From an uncultured Veillonella sp. (lineage in GTDB: Bacteria > Bacillota > Negativicutes > Veillonellales > Veillonellaceae), in the NCBI RefSeq assembly GCF_934230905.1, contig NZ_CAKQFJ010000002.1, positions 1 through 64,000 on the forward strand: a stretch of DNA of 64,000 nt, read 5' to 3'. How positions within the stretch are numbered: position 1 is the first letter of the stretch; each line of letters starts with the position of its first letter. Shown piece by piece: positions 7,959-17,489 of this stretch. The notes under the pieces were generated by a model. The model was given only the letters and a program-made list of their open reading frames with translations. It was not told the DNA's origin and made no database searches. The translations under genes were made by a program, and so were the position numbers.

Positions 7959-9917
7959 TTAAGACCTTAAGAATAACTTACCCAATTCATCAGGTGTAAA
8001 TTTAATAATTGTTGGACGTCCATGAGGGCACACATAAGGTTTATCTGTATGGAATAAATCTTCAATAAGTGTTGTCATTTGGTACATATTAAGATTGTGT
8101 CCAGATTTAATGGCTCCCCTACACGATGCATAAGCTAGCATTTCATGACGCAATTGGGCTTTGGTGGGCTGTTCATGGTCATGCAAAAAAGTAAATACAT
8201 AAGATAAAATTTCCTGAGCTTTACTTTCTACTAGATCTACAGGTGCACCAACTAATTTGATTTGATTAGGACCGCCCAGCTCTACTTCAAAGCCTAAATC
8301 CAACAAAGCGTCCTGTTCATTCTCAACAAGATTCATTTCATCCTCTGTGGCATTGCTATAAGTCGGTACAAGCAGGCTTTGCATTGGTATAGCTTCCGAA
8401 GATTTACACAAACGATCATAACGGACACGTTCGTGTGCTGCATGCTGATCTATAATATATAAATCATCACCTTTTTTGGCTAATATATAACAGGATGCAA
8501 CCTGGCCCATTGGTAAAAAGCCTGATTTTTGTATATCTCTAGACTCATCTTCTATATGCTGTTCTTGTATTTGATGGAATTTCTCTTTGTCTTCCGTCGT
8601 ATAGCTAGTATAAGCTGTAGGAACTGATGTAAATGAGGATTCCTCAAATGTTTCCTGTTCATACGTCGCTTTTGGAGCTGGTGGTATAAACCCTTTTTCT
8701 TTTAAGGCATCTACAAAATCGCGTGTATCCTGACGTAATATCTCATATCCCTTAGTGCGCCGTCCGCCAAAAACCTTATCATAGTCAATAGCTGTAGCAA
8801 TATGTTCAGCCGTATCATTATGATCACTCAAAACTTGTGGAGCTTGGTACGAGTTATAGCCACTACCTTGTGATTCAGTTTCTAAAGGTTGAGTAAACGA
8901 TGATGATTCACGTTCATACCGTTCATGAAGAGGGTTATTTAAGGCATTTAGAATTGCATGATAAACGGCTTTAAATATGATTTTATCATCTTCGAATTTA
9001 ACTTCACTCTTCCGAGGATGTACATTGATATCCACCATACTAGCCGGTACAGTTATATGTAGTAAAACCAATGGATATCCAGATTTTGGTAATAATGCAT
9101 GGTACGCATTATCGATGGCTTTCAAAATTGTTTTATCTGATATAACTCGATTATTGACAATAATCGTCTGCCAAATACGCGTGCTTTTTAACAATGTTGG
9201 TTTTGATACAACACCTTCGATATAGATATGTTCACTTTCATAAGCGATAGAAAATATATCATTCTTGGTCTTATAACCGTATAATGCAGCCACTGTATCT
9301 TGTATTGAGCCAGATCCTGGTGTAATAATGGCTACACGATCATCAATAGTTAATTTAAAAGCAATATGCGGATTACTTAATGCCAATTTACCAACAATGT
9401 CTTGAATTTTAGATGATTCAGTTCGTTCAGTTTTAAGAAATTTACGACGAGCTGGTGTATTAAAAAATAATTCCTTCACTTCAATTGTCGTACCAGGTGC
9501 TGCACCATAAGGAATACAATCAGTAAAGGTTCCTCCATCGATGAGGATACGTGTACCAAGTTCTTGGTCTACAGTTCTAGTAGTCAAAACAAAATGAGAA
9601 ACAGAGGCGATACTCGCCAAGGCCTCTCCCCTAAACCCTAAAGATGCAATATCGAATAAATCCTCTACATTTTGAATCTTAGAGGTAGCATGGCGCAAAA
9701 CTGCAAGGCGGGCATCTTCTTCTGTCATCCCCTTGCCATTATCAGTAATGCGCATATATGCACTACCACCTTCACCAATTTCCACTTCAATCGATGTAGC
9801 ACCAGCATCAATAGAGTTTTCAATCAGTTCTTTTACAACTGATGCGGGGCGTTCTACAACCTCACCAGCCGCTATTTTATTGATTGTGGTTTCATCCAAA
9901 ACATGTATGGTTGCCAT
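7959..9917 (-). CDS. mutL: DNA mismatch repair endonuclease MutL
   Basis: MutL couples mismatch recognition by MutS to strand incision. The 652-residue protein has the GHKL ATPase motifs (ENSIDAGA at 33-40, DNGKGM at 59-64, GFRGEAL at 94-100), a poorly conserved linker of about 330-470, and a C-terminal endonuclease domain. The metal-binding motif DQHAAHERVRYD begins at 490, with Asp replacing the last Glu of the DQHA-x2-E-x4-E form; SCRGAIKSGH and CPHGRP (630-635) complete the site. It should therefore be a nicking MutL, as in organisms without MutH. Its ATG overlaps the mutS stop (TAATG). Confidence 0.97.
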   Translation of the reverse strand: MATIHVLDETTINKIAAGEVVERPASVVKELIENSIDAGATSIEVEIGEGGSAYMRITDNGKGMTEEDARLAVLRHATSKIQNVEDLFDIASLGFRGEALASIASVSHFVLTTRTVDQELGTRILIDGGTFTDCIPYGAAPGTTIEVKELFFNTPARRKFLKTERTESSKIQDIVGKLALSNPHIAFKLTIDDRVAIITPGSGSIQDTVAALYGYKTKNDIFSIAYESEHIYIEGVVSKPTLLKSTRIWQTIIVNNRVISDKTILKAIDNAYHALLPKSGYPLVLLHITVPASMVDINVHPRKSEVKFEDDKIIFKAVYHAILNALNNPLHERYERESSSFTQPLETESQGSGYNSYQAPQVLSDHNDTAEHIATAIDYDKVFGGRRTKGYEILRQDTRDFVDALKEKGFIPPAPKATYEQETFEESSFTSVPTAYTSYTTEDKEKFHQIQEQHIEDESRDIQKSGFLPMGQVASCYILAKKGDDLYIIDQHAAHERVRYDRLCKSSEAIPMQSLLVPTYSNATEDEMNLVENEQDALLDLGFEVELGGPNQIKLVGAPVDLVESKAQEILSYVFTFLHDHEQPTKAQLRHEMLAYASCRGAIKSGHNLNMYQMTTLIEDLFHTDKPYVCPHGRPTIIKFTPDELGKLFLRS

Positions 9918-12538
9918 TATTTACCGCCTCCATTACGCGCCTCTGCTTGTAACTGATGAATTGCATTTAGCGCCTCTATAGGTGTCATCGTATTCACATC
10001 TATAGCTAACAAGGAATCCACAACAGAATGGGTGAATAAATTGCTAAAATCATCTTGTTCGATAGATGGTTTTGTATACTTAACAACAGAATCTGATGTT
10101 ATAACGCGATTATTTAAATCATCAGTGTCAGTATTTTGTTCCTCTAAGGATTCAAGAATCACTTCCGCTCGTTTCAATACTTGAGCCGGTAAACCTGCTA
10201 ATTTTGCTACGTGAATACCATAGCTCCTATCGGCACCACCTCTAATGATGCGACGCAAAAAGGCAATATCTTTCCCTTTTTCCTTAACAGCTACCGTATA
10301 ATTTTTTAATCTTGGATATACCTCTTCTAAAGGAATCAATTCATGGTAATGTGTAGCAAACAATGTTTTTGCATGGATATATTTACAAATATGTTCTACC
10401 ACTGCTTGTGCAATACTTAAACCATCAAAGGTACTTGTACCACGTCCTATTTCATCAAGGATAATCAAACTCTTAGAGGTAGCATTTTCAAGAATATACG
10501 CAACCTCTTTCATCTCTACCATAAATGTACTTTGACCTGTAGAAATATCATCGCTCGCACCTACACGTGTAAATACGCGATCTACAGGAGAAATAGTGGC
10601 CTCCCTCGCAGGAATAAAGGAGCCTATTTGAGCCATAATCATAAGAATTGCTACCTGTCTCATATATGTGGATTTACCAGCCATATTAGGTCCAGTTATA
10701 AGCATAAATTCTTCATCATCATGATTGAGTACTACATCATTAGGGACAAAAACCTCTCTTTTTAAGAATTTTTCTATCACCGGATGACGTCCATCGCGAA
10801 TATTAATTTGCCCATTCATCACAATATTAGGGCAAATGTAATTAGACTCATATGCAACGGTCGCTAACGATGCAAGTACATCAAGTTCTGCTAAAGATCT
10901 TGCTGTCTCTTGAACCTTTTTAATAACCCCTTTAATTTGATTACGTAAATCTTGATAAAGTTGTTGCTCTAATGAAATAATTTTTTCCTTTGCACTAAGA
11001 ATTTTAATTTCAAACTCTTTTAAATCAGGTGTAATATAACGCTCTGCATTGACCGTGGTTTGTTTCCGAATAAAATAGGCCGGTACCTTATCAATTTGAG
11101 CTTTACTTACTTCAAAGAAATATCCAAAAACCTTATTATATTTCGTTTTTAGTTTAAGCCCAGTTTCTTCTCTAGCTTTATCCTCTAATTTTTGAAGCCA
11201 AACTTCACTATTAGTAGCTAATGAACGAAGTTCGTCTAATTCTTCGTTATAACCATCTCGAATGACACGCCCATCTTTTAATGTTAATGCTGGTTGCTCT
11301 GCAATAGCTCGATTCAATAGATCATATATATCCGCGTGATTATCAATACGGCCATTAATAGACGTTAATGATAATCCAGAAAACTCTTTAAGAAGCTTCT
11401 TAATATTAGGTAATACTTGCAAGGATTCTCGAAGTGATGTAAAGTCTCGAGGTGATACGGATCCAGTTTCAATACGACCTACGATACGTTCAAAATCATA
11501 AATACAATCTAAATAATTTTGTATTTCGCAGCGTTCAGCATTGCGAGAAATAAGCTCAGCAACAGCAGCTTGACGACGTTGAATAGTTGGTATATCTGTA
11601 AGAGGGCATTCTAACCATTGTTTTAATAAACGTGCGCCCATGGGTGTCAATGTACGATCTAATATATCAAGTAAAGTTCCCTTTACACCACCATCTCGTA
11701 AATTATGAGTAATCTCAAGGTGACGCAACGAAGATGTATCTAAAATCAAACGATTACCTACATCCATCTGATGAACGTAATTAATATGAGAAATTTCAGT
11801 CTTAATAACATCTTGTAAATATAAGAGCATAAATCCTAATGCAGCTAATACATCTTCTTCCATAAGTCCCATATCTTGAAAGTGATTATTTGCTAATTTA
11901 CATGCACAATCTTTATCTTTAAAGGAATCAAAAGGAGACAATACTACATTATTAAATTGATTATGTATAAAGTCTACTATCGATTGTGGCAAAATAGTGC
12001 CTTCAGGTACAATGATTTCTGCAGGTCTATACATGCTAAGAGAATCATATATTTGACTAATATTATCTTGTGGTACACGATCCCAAATAACCTCTCCTGT
12101 AGATACATCTGAAAATACAAGAATCCAGTCCTCTTTAACTAAATAGAACAAAGCTAAAAAGTTATTACTCCGTGCATCATTACCATTTTCTGTCATTACC
12201 GTTCCCGGTGTGATGACTTGGATAACATCCCTTTTAACGATACCTTTTACCGCTTTAGGATCCTCTAATTGTTCACAAATAGCGACCTTATATCCCTTTT
12301 TAACCAAAGTCTCTATGTAACTTTCAGCAGCATGAAAAGGAACGCCACACATAGGTGTTCGTTCCTCGTTGCCTGTTGGTCTACCTGTTAAGGTAATATT
12401 CAATTCTCGAGATGCAATTAGTGCATCTTCATTAAATAATTCATAAAAATCACCAAGTCGGAAAAATAAAAGCTCATCACTATGTCGCGATTTAATATCT
12501 AAATATTGTTCCATCATTGGTGTTACTTTTTTTGCCAT
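9917..12538 (-). CDS. mutS: DNA mismatch repair protein MutS
   Basis: MutS recognises mispairs as a dimer. In this 873-residue protein the mismatch-wedge F-x-E is in GDFYELF (Phe31, Glu33), Walker A GPNMAGKST begins at 616, Walker B LIILDE ends near 696, and the signature region TGQSTFMVEM lies between. The frame is open for twelve more codons upstream, but I choose MAKKVTPMMEQ at 12538 because AAAGGGG precedes it and the longer start would run into miaB. It lies two bases after miaB and overlaps mutL by one base. Confidence 0.97.
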   Translation of the reverse strand: MAKKVTPMMEQYLDIKSRHSDELLFFRLGDFYELFNEDALIASRELNITLTGRPTGNEERTPMCGVPFHAAESYIETLVKKGYKVAICEQLEDPKAVKGIVKRDVIQVITPGTVMTENGNDARSNNFLALFYLVKEDWILVFSDVSTGEVIWDRVPQDNISQIYDSLSMYRPAEIIVPEGTILPQSIVDFIHNQFNNVVLSPFDSFKDKDCACKLANNHFQDMGLMEEDVLAALGFMLLYLQDVIKTEISHINYVHQMDVGNRLILDTSSLRHLEITHNLRDGGVKGTLLDILDRTLTPMGARLLKQWLECPLTDIPTIQRRQAAVAELISRNAERCEIQNYLDCIYDFERIVGRIETGSVSPRDFTSLRESLQVLPNIKKLLKEFSGLSLTSINGRIDNHADIYDLLNRAIAEQPALTLKDGRVIRDGYNEELDELRSLATNSEVWLQKLEDKAREETGLKLKTKYNKVFGYFFEVSKAQIDKVPAYFIRKQTTVNAERYITPDLKEFEIKILSAKEKIISLEQQLYQDLRNQIKGVIKKVQETARSLAELDVLASLATVAYESNYICPNIVMNGQINIRDGRHPVIEKFLKREVFVPNDVVLNHDDEEFMLITGPNMAGKSTYMRQVAILMIMAQIGSFIPAREATISPVDRVFTRVGASDDISTGQSTFMVEMKEVAYILENATSKSLIILDEIGRGTSTFDGLSIAQAVVEHICKYIHAKTLFATHYHELIPLEEVYPRLKNYTVAVKEKGKDIAFLRRIIRGGADRSYGIHVAKLAGLPAQVLKRAEVILESLEEQNTDTDDLNNRVITSDSVVKYTKPSIEQDDFSNLFTHSVVDSLLAIDVNTMTPIEALNAIHQLQAEARNGGGK

Positions 12539-12540
12539 TC

Positions 12541-13857
12541 TTACCCCTTTTGAATGGTACCGTAGCAAACCCATGTTTGTGCTTTATCAATATAGGCTGG
12601 TACAGTATCACCGATAGTTAACGATTCATCTTTTGGGAATAGTACCATTTTATTCCCTGACGTACGACCAAACCACATGGTTTTATCTTTAGCACTTGGA
12701 CCTTCTACAATAATATCAAATACGTGGCCTTCCATAGTTTTATTTAACTCTAAAGAAATTTCATTTTGTATATCCATCAATTGTTGTAGACGAACACGTT
12801 TTACTTCATCTGGAACTTGCTCTTCCATAGTAGCAGCAGGTGTGCCAGAACGTTTAGAGTAAATAAAAGTATAGGCCATATCATAGCGAACATCTTTTAA
12901 TAATTGAAGTGTTTGTTCAAAATCTTCCTCAGTCTCCCCAGGAAATCCTACGATAATATCAGTTGTGACAACTACATTTTTTATTTTCTCTCTACAGTAC
13001 GATAGTAACTCTTTATAATGTTCCACCGTATAGTGACGATTCATCTTCTTTAAAATTCTGTCAGAACCAGATTGAATTGGTAAATGTAAATGAGTAACGA
13101 TATTACTAGAGCGCCCCAAAGCATCAATCATTGATTTCGTCATATCTTGAGGATGACTAGTCATGTAACGAATACGTTCAATGCCAGGAATATGATCAAG
13201 TGCATCTACTAATGTTCCAAAATCAGTACCATCTTTAAAATCTAAGCCATAGGAATTTACATTTTGACCTAATAAAGTAATTTCCTTAAACCCTTTTGCA
13301 CCAAGTTCTGTTACTTCTTTCACGATTGCTTCTACGGGGCGACTAATTTCACGACCTCGTACATGAGGGACGATACAATACGTACAAAATTTATTACAAC
13401 CATTCATAATAGGAACCCAGGCAAAGAAAGTACCATTAGGTTTTGCCTGTAACTCTGGAAGTACTGTATTATCCATATCAACATTGATTTGATGTTTATG
13501 AGTACGTTGAACCTCAGCAATCATTTCATTAATATGTTGAATATTATGAGTCCCTAGCACAATATCAATATGAGGTGCTCGTTTAAACATTTCAGCTTGA
13601 TTTTTTTGTGCCATACAACCTGTAATAGCGATAATCAAATTTTTATTTTTTTTCTTTAAATGTTTTAATTCACCGATACGACCAAATACTTTAGTTTCTG
13701 CAGTTTCACGCACTGCACAAGTATTTAACAAGATTAAATCCGCTGACTCTACATCATCGGTGGGTATATAACCTACTGTTTCAAGTTGATGTGAAAGACG
13801 CTCAGAATCAGCAGTATTCATTTGACAACCATAGGTATATATATAATATGACTTCAT
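12541..13857 (-). CDS. miaB: tRNA-2-methylthio-N6-dimethylallyladenosine synthase MiaB
   Basis: MiaB adds the methylthio group to i6A37 in tRNA. The 438-residue protein has the three domains of the family: an N-terminal methylthiotransferase domain with cluster ligands Cys11, Cys47 and Cys81; a radical SAM domain with CNKFCTYC (Cys154, Cys158, Cys161); and a C-terminal TRAM domain (about 370-438). It works on the product of MiaA, which is encoded in the same operon. Eight bases separate it from the upstream P-loop/Asp23 gene, and the mutS SD is inside its final codons. Confidence 0.97.
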   Translation of the reverse strand: MKSYYIYTYGCQMNTADSERLSHQLETVGYIPTDDVESADLILLNTCAVRETAETKVFGRIGELKHLKKKNKNLIIAITGCMAQKNQAEMFKRAPHIDIVLGTHNIQHINEMIAEVQRTHKHQINVDMDNTVLPELQAKPNGTFFAWVPIMNGCNKFCTYCIVPHVRGREISRPVEAIVKEVTELGAKGFKEITLLGQNVNSYGLDFKDGTDFGTLVDALDHIPGIERIRYMTSHPQDMTKSMIDALGRSSNIVTHLHLPIQSGSDRILKKMNRHYTVEHYKELLSYCREKIKNVVVTTDIIVGFPGETEEDFEQTLQLLKDVRYDMAYTFIYSKRSGTPAATMEEQVPDEVKRVRLQQLMDIQNEISLELNKTMEGHVFDIIVEGPSAKDKTMWFGRTSGNKMVLFPKDESLTIGDTVPAYIDKAQTWVCYGTIQKG

Positions 13858-13865
13858 TCTATCTC

Positions 13866-14744
13866 CTAAATATGTTTTATAATCTTCCGTTTTGTTTCTA
13901 TAATATTTTTGACTTTAATGGACATTCGTTCTACAGACATCCCAGTAATATATTCTAATTCATTACGTACAGATTTTTGTACTTGTTGCATAAGTGGTTT
14001 AACAGGATATCCATGTTCGATTACAACGGACATATCTAACATTAAACCATTTTGCCCTTTTGAACTCTTTTTAAAAGCTATATCTGATGATGCATCAACG
14101 CCAGCTACTTTTTTCAAACCATTTCTTATTAATTTAATAATTACCTCATCATCAAAGGTCAAACGTCCATAATAACTGAATGATGGTCTCACTACAGAAC
14201 GTTCAAAACCTTCCGAACCGATTTGACCAATCTTATCGGGGTCTTGTTTACGCAATGTACGGCGACGCCAAATCGTCTTAATTGGATCGATAAGATATCC
14301 TTTAAAGTGAGGTTTTAATTCCATGGTGGGAACAGGAATGATATGCTTACCTTCCTTTAAACGAGCATACTGTGCTTTTTCAATTTCTTTAGGCGTTGCC
14401 ACATCTTCAATGCGAATATATCGATCTGGTTCTTGAATCCCCAATGCCTTTGTAATTTTTTTAACCATATTATCGGATGTACCGATAATCATCAATCGAT
14501 TAGGATTAATCGCATCTAATTGACTACGAACCTCTTTAACCTGAACAGGGTCTTGAAATATAGCACGTCGAACAGCTTTTAATCGGCTAGATTCTTTTTT
14601 GGCAGAAAAGCCGGCTACAATTTTATTATCATGAATTAAGATACCATCATCAATAATGCATTCCACACTATTTTCATGAGCTAGTACGAGAGCCCGATGG
14701 CTTTTACCGGTCCCACTACTACCTACAAAAGCAATAACTTCCAT
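13866..14744 (-). CDS. P-loop NTPase fused to an Asp23/Gls24-like domain
   Basis: A 292-residue two-domain protein. The N-terminus reads FVGSSGTGKS with Walker A at residues 8-15, inside a small P-loop fold (1 to about 110). A basic linker (157-170, with WRRRTLRKQ) follows. Residues 186-282 match the Asp23/Gls24 (DUF322) fold: LTFDDEVI near the start, a hydrophobic strand around DMSVVIEHG, and the closing VERMSIKVKNI. Asp23/Gls24 proteins are Firmicutes envelope-associated proteins of unclear biochemistry, and the P-loop attachment suggests nucleotide control. I chose the start at 14744 for its GAGG SD; a longer frame to 14780 overlaps the PHP gene. It is placed between the PHP gene and miaB. 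Confidence 0.75.
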   Translation of the reverse strand: MEVIAFVGSSGTGKSHRALVLAHENSVECIIDDGILIHDNKIVAGFSAKKESSRLKAVRRAIFQDPVQVKEVRSQLDAINPNRLMIIGTSDNMVKKITKALGIQEPDRYIRIEDVATPKEIEKAQYARLKEGKHIIPVPTMELKPHFKGYLIDPIKTIWRRRTLRKQDPDKIGQIGSEGFERSVVRPSFSYYGRLTFDDEVIIKLIRNGLKKVAGVDASSDIAFKKSSKGQNGLMLDMSVVIEHGYPVKPLMQQVQKSVRNELEYITGMSVERMSIKVKNIIETKRKIIKHI

Positions 14745-14764
14745 AGTACACCTCACATCTATAA

Positions 14765-15589
14765 TTACGCTGATATACAACGTATGCGTTCAATAAATTG
14801 ATTTATTAGATTACTATCTACAACATATTCACCTAAATGATAAGGGTATCGATTAGGTATTCCATGATAATCAGATCCACCTGTAACAAATAAATTTCGT
14901 TCTTTTGCCATGGTTAAATATTTTATTTCATCATCATAATCATGTTTAGAATGATATACTTCTACACCATCAAAACTATAGTTTAATAGTTCCGCAACAT
15001 ACTCATCATTACGGACTAATTTGGGATGTGCTAATACAGCTAGTCCATTTGCATTATGAATAATATCTAATATTTCTGGTACTTCTAATTTTACTTTAGG
15101 TATATAACAAGGGCTTTTTGAATTTAATATACCATCAAATACATCTTGTACATCTTTGGCATAGCCATGGTCTATTAATAATCTAGCAACATGTGGTCTG
15201 CCATAGGACTTAGTATTTGGATATAAATTTTGTAATTCAGAAAAAGAAATATCATAGCCATAAGCAATACATCGACTAATAATTTCTTTTATTCTTGATT
15301 CACGTTTTTCTTTGAAAAATTCAATAAATTTTTTCAAGTCTTTATCATGATGATTAAATCCATACCCTAAGATATGAATATCTTTGCCCTTATAGTGACC
15401 ACTGAACTCACAACCTGTAATAATTTGAATAGAACTATTATTTTGTAACATTGTATCTATACCAGCAATTTCATCGTGATCAGTTAATGCAATCATCTTC
15501 AAATCAGCTTCACTAGCGTGTCGTAATAGCTGTTCTGGTGTTTCTACACCGTCAGAAAATGTAGAATGCATATGAAAATCTACACGCAT
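14765..15589 (-). CDS. PHP domain metal-dependent phosphoesterase (RNase AM-like)
   Basis: This 274-residue protein has the PHP metal motifs HMHSTFSDG (6-14), LTDHDE (35-40), GCEFSG near 60, AHPK near 197 and GSDYHG near the end. It resembles the YciV/RNase AM and 3',5'-nucleotide bisphosphate phosphatase group, which trims RNA 5' ends or cleaves pAp; the exact substrate cannot be decided here. It is the first gene of the operon running down to the methionine gamma-lyase-like gene and has its own promoter. The SD is GGGAGG. Confidence 0.88.
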   Translation of the reverse strand: MRVDFHMHSTFSDGVETPEQLLRHASEADLKMIALTDHDEIAGIDTMLQNNSSIQIITGCEFSGHYKGKDIHILGYGFNHHDKDLKKFIEFFKEKRESRIKEIISRCIAYGYDISFSELQNLYPNTKSYGRPHVARLLIDHGYAKDVQDVFDGILNSKSPCYIPKVKLEVPEILDIIHNANGLAVLAHPKLVRNDEYVAELLNYSFDGVEVYHSKHDYDDEIKYLTMAKERNLFVTGGSDYHGIPNRYPYHLGEYVVDSNLINQFIERIRCISA

Positions 15590-15625
15590 AATTACCTCCC
15601 AATTATTACATTACTCTATCATTTT

Positions 15626-15654
15626 ATTATGACTTATTCCGCTTGTTTATTCAA
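15626..15654 (-). promoter_or_regulatory. Promoter of the PHP-miaB-mutSL-miaA operon
   Basis: On the minus strand TTGAAT (15649-15654) and CATAAT (15626-15631) are spaced by 17 bases. They lie between the proS terminator and the PHP gene, about 37 bases before its start codon. No other structure was seen in this 177-base gap apart from the terminator. Confidence 0.6.
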
Positions 15655-15722
15655 GGTTTTATAAGGTATTAACTATAACTTTTCATTTTAAAAATTTAAT
15701 ATATTTACATACGTATACATAT

Positions 15723-15764
15723 AAAAATTGCGATTCCAATGAACTTTCACTAGAATCGCAATTT
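15723..15764 (-). terminator. Rho-independent terminator after proS
   Basis: A perfect 12-bp stem (AAATTGCGATTC at 15725-15736 paired with 15753-15764) with a 16-base loop is followed on the minus strand by TTTTTAT. It closes the rpsB-to-proS transcription unit two bases after the proS stop. Confidence 0.85.
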
Positions 15765-15766
15765 AA

Positions 15767-17485
15767 TTATAATTGACTCAATAATTCTTGTACCTTATTA
15801 GATACTTCATCGATTGGACAATTAATAGCCTCACCTGTTTTACGAATGCGGATTTCAACCTCATTGCTCTCCAACGTATTTTTACTTACTGTAATACGTA
15901 ATGGATAGCCAATAAGATCAGCATCTTTAAACTTAACACCAGCCCGATCTTTACGATCATCTAATAATACATCTACTTTATTGTTTAACAATATATCGTA
16001 AATAGATTTGCTTGTTGACATTAGAGCTTCATCTTTTGCGTTGATAGGAACAATAACTACTTCGAATGGGGCTATAGCACGAGGCCAAATAATACCATTA
16101 TCATCATGATATTGCTCAATAGCTGCAGCTAATGTACGACTAACGCCGATACCATAACAGCCCATAACCATTGCATTAGGACGACCATTTTGATCAAGGT
16201 ATGTAGCTTGTAAACTTTCAGAATATTTAGTGCCTAACTTAAATACTTGGCCTACTTCGATACCTTTACTGTATTCTAAAGGACTATGGCATTCAGGACA
16301 CACATCATCTTTAGTAATCAAACGAATAGGAGCTACGATGATATCATCTGTATTAAAATCACGTTTAGGATTGATATTAATGTAATGAGCATCTTCTTTA
16401 TTAGCACCACCACAAACATTATAGGTTTCCATAACGGATTCATCTACAACAATAATAAAATCGTCCGTTTGTTTAAGACCTACAGGACTAATAAAGCCAG
16501 CTGTCAATCCAACCTTTTCCAATTGTTCAGGTGTTGCCATTTCAGGCTCTACAGAACCATTAACAGCATGTTGAACAGCCACTTCATTCACATCATGATC
16601 ACCACGAACCATAGCTAGAATTACTTTATCTTCAATAGCATATACTACTGCTTTAATAGTTTTTTCCAAAGGTAAATTGAGCATTTCTGCAACAGCTTCA
16701 ATAGTAGATGCATGAGGTGTATCTACTACTTCTAATTCTTTTAAAGCTTCTTCTGCTTGCTTCATAATGCCAGGTTTACCGATTTCAATATTCGCTGCAT
16801 AGTCACAAGCGGAACAATGAATGATATCGGCTTCACCGGCTTCAGCAATAGCCATAAATTCATGAGTATTGCTACCACCAATAGCACCGCTATCTGCTTC
16901 TACAGGTCTAAAAGTAAGACCGCAACGAGTAAAAATACGACTATATGCATCATACATATTTTTGTAAGATACATCTGCCGCTGTATCATCAATATCAAAG
17001 GAGTAACCATCCTTCATGATAAATTCGCGGCTACGCATTAAACCATATCGTGGGCGACGTTCATCACGGAATTTACTTTGAATTTGATACAGATTAACTG
17101 GTAATTGACGATATGAATTAATTTCATTTTTTACCAATGTTGTAATCATTTCTTCATGAGTTGGTCCTAAGCAGTACTCTACATCATGGCGGTCATTAAT
17201 ACGCATCATTTCGGCACCATACGCATTCCAACGACCAGATTCTTTCCAAATCTCTGCTGGTTGCAAAATAGGCATCATAATCTCTTGTGCACTAGAACGG
17301 TCCATTTCTTCGCGAATAATAGCTTCAATTTTTTTGATGCTTCGCCAGCCCAAAGGTAAAAAACTATATAAACCATTAGCAACCTTACGCATAAAACCTG
17401 CGCGCAACATAAGCTGTTGACTTACCACATCTGCATCAGATGGAACTTCCCGCAATGTTGGGGCATATAATTTACTGGCTAACAT
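15767..17485 (-). CDS. proS: Prolyl-tRNA synthetase
   Basis: A class II bacterial-type ProRS of 572 residues, including the YbaK-like editing insertion (about 225-380) between motifs 2 and 3. Visible are GPTHEE (108-113), motif 2 around FRDERRPRYG (139-148) and motif 3 with GIGVSRTLAAAIEQ. It charges tRNA-Pro and hydrolyses Ala-tRNA-Pro. I place the start at MLASKLYAPT (17485), preceded by AAGGAG; six more codons are open upstream but overlap ispG. ProS next to ispG and rseP is a standard Firmicutes order, and a terminator follows. Confidence 0.97.
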   Translation of the reverse strand: MLASKLYAPTLREVPSDADVVSQQLMLRAGFMRKVANGLYSFLPLGWRSIKKIEAIIREEMDRSSAQEIMMPILQPAEIWKESGRWNAYGAEMMRINDRHDVEYCLGPTHEEMITTLVKNEINSYRQLPVNLYQIQSKFRDERRPRYGLMRSREFIMKDGYSFDIDDTAADVSYKNMYDAYSRIFTRCGLTFRPVEADSGAIGGSNTHEFMAIAEAGEADIIHCSACDYAANIEIGKPGIMKQAEEALKELEVVDTPHASTIEAVAEMLNLPLEKTIKAVVYAIEDKVILAMVRGDHDVNEVAVQHAVNGSVEPEMATPEQLEKVGLTAGFISPVGLKQTDDFIIVVDESVMETYNVCGGANKEDAHYININPKRDFNTDDIIVAPIRLITKDDVCPECHSPLEYSKGIEVGQVFKLGTKYSESLQATYLDQNGRPNAMVMGCYGIGVSRTLAAAIEQYHDDNGIIWPRAIAPFEVVIVPINAKDEALMSTSKSIYDILLNNKVDVLLDDRKDRAGVKFKDADLIGYPLRITVSKNTLESNEVEIRIRKTGEAINCPIDEVSNKVQELLSQL

Positions 17486-17489
17486 ACAA

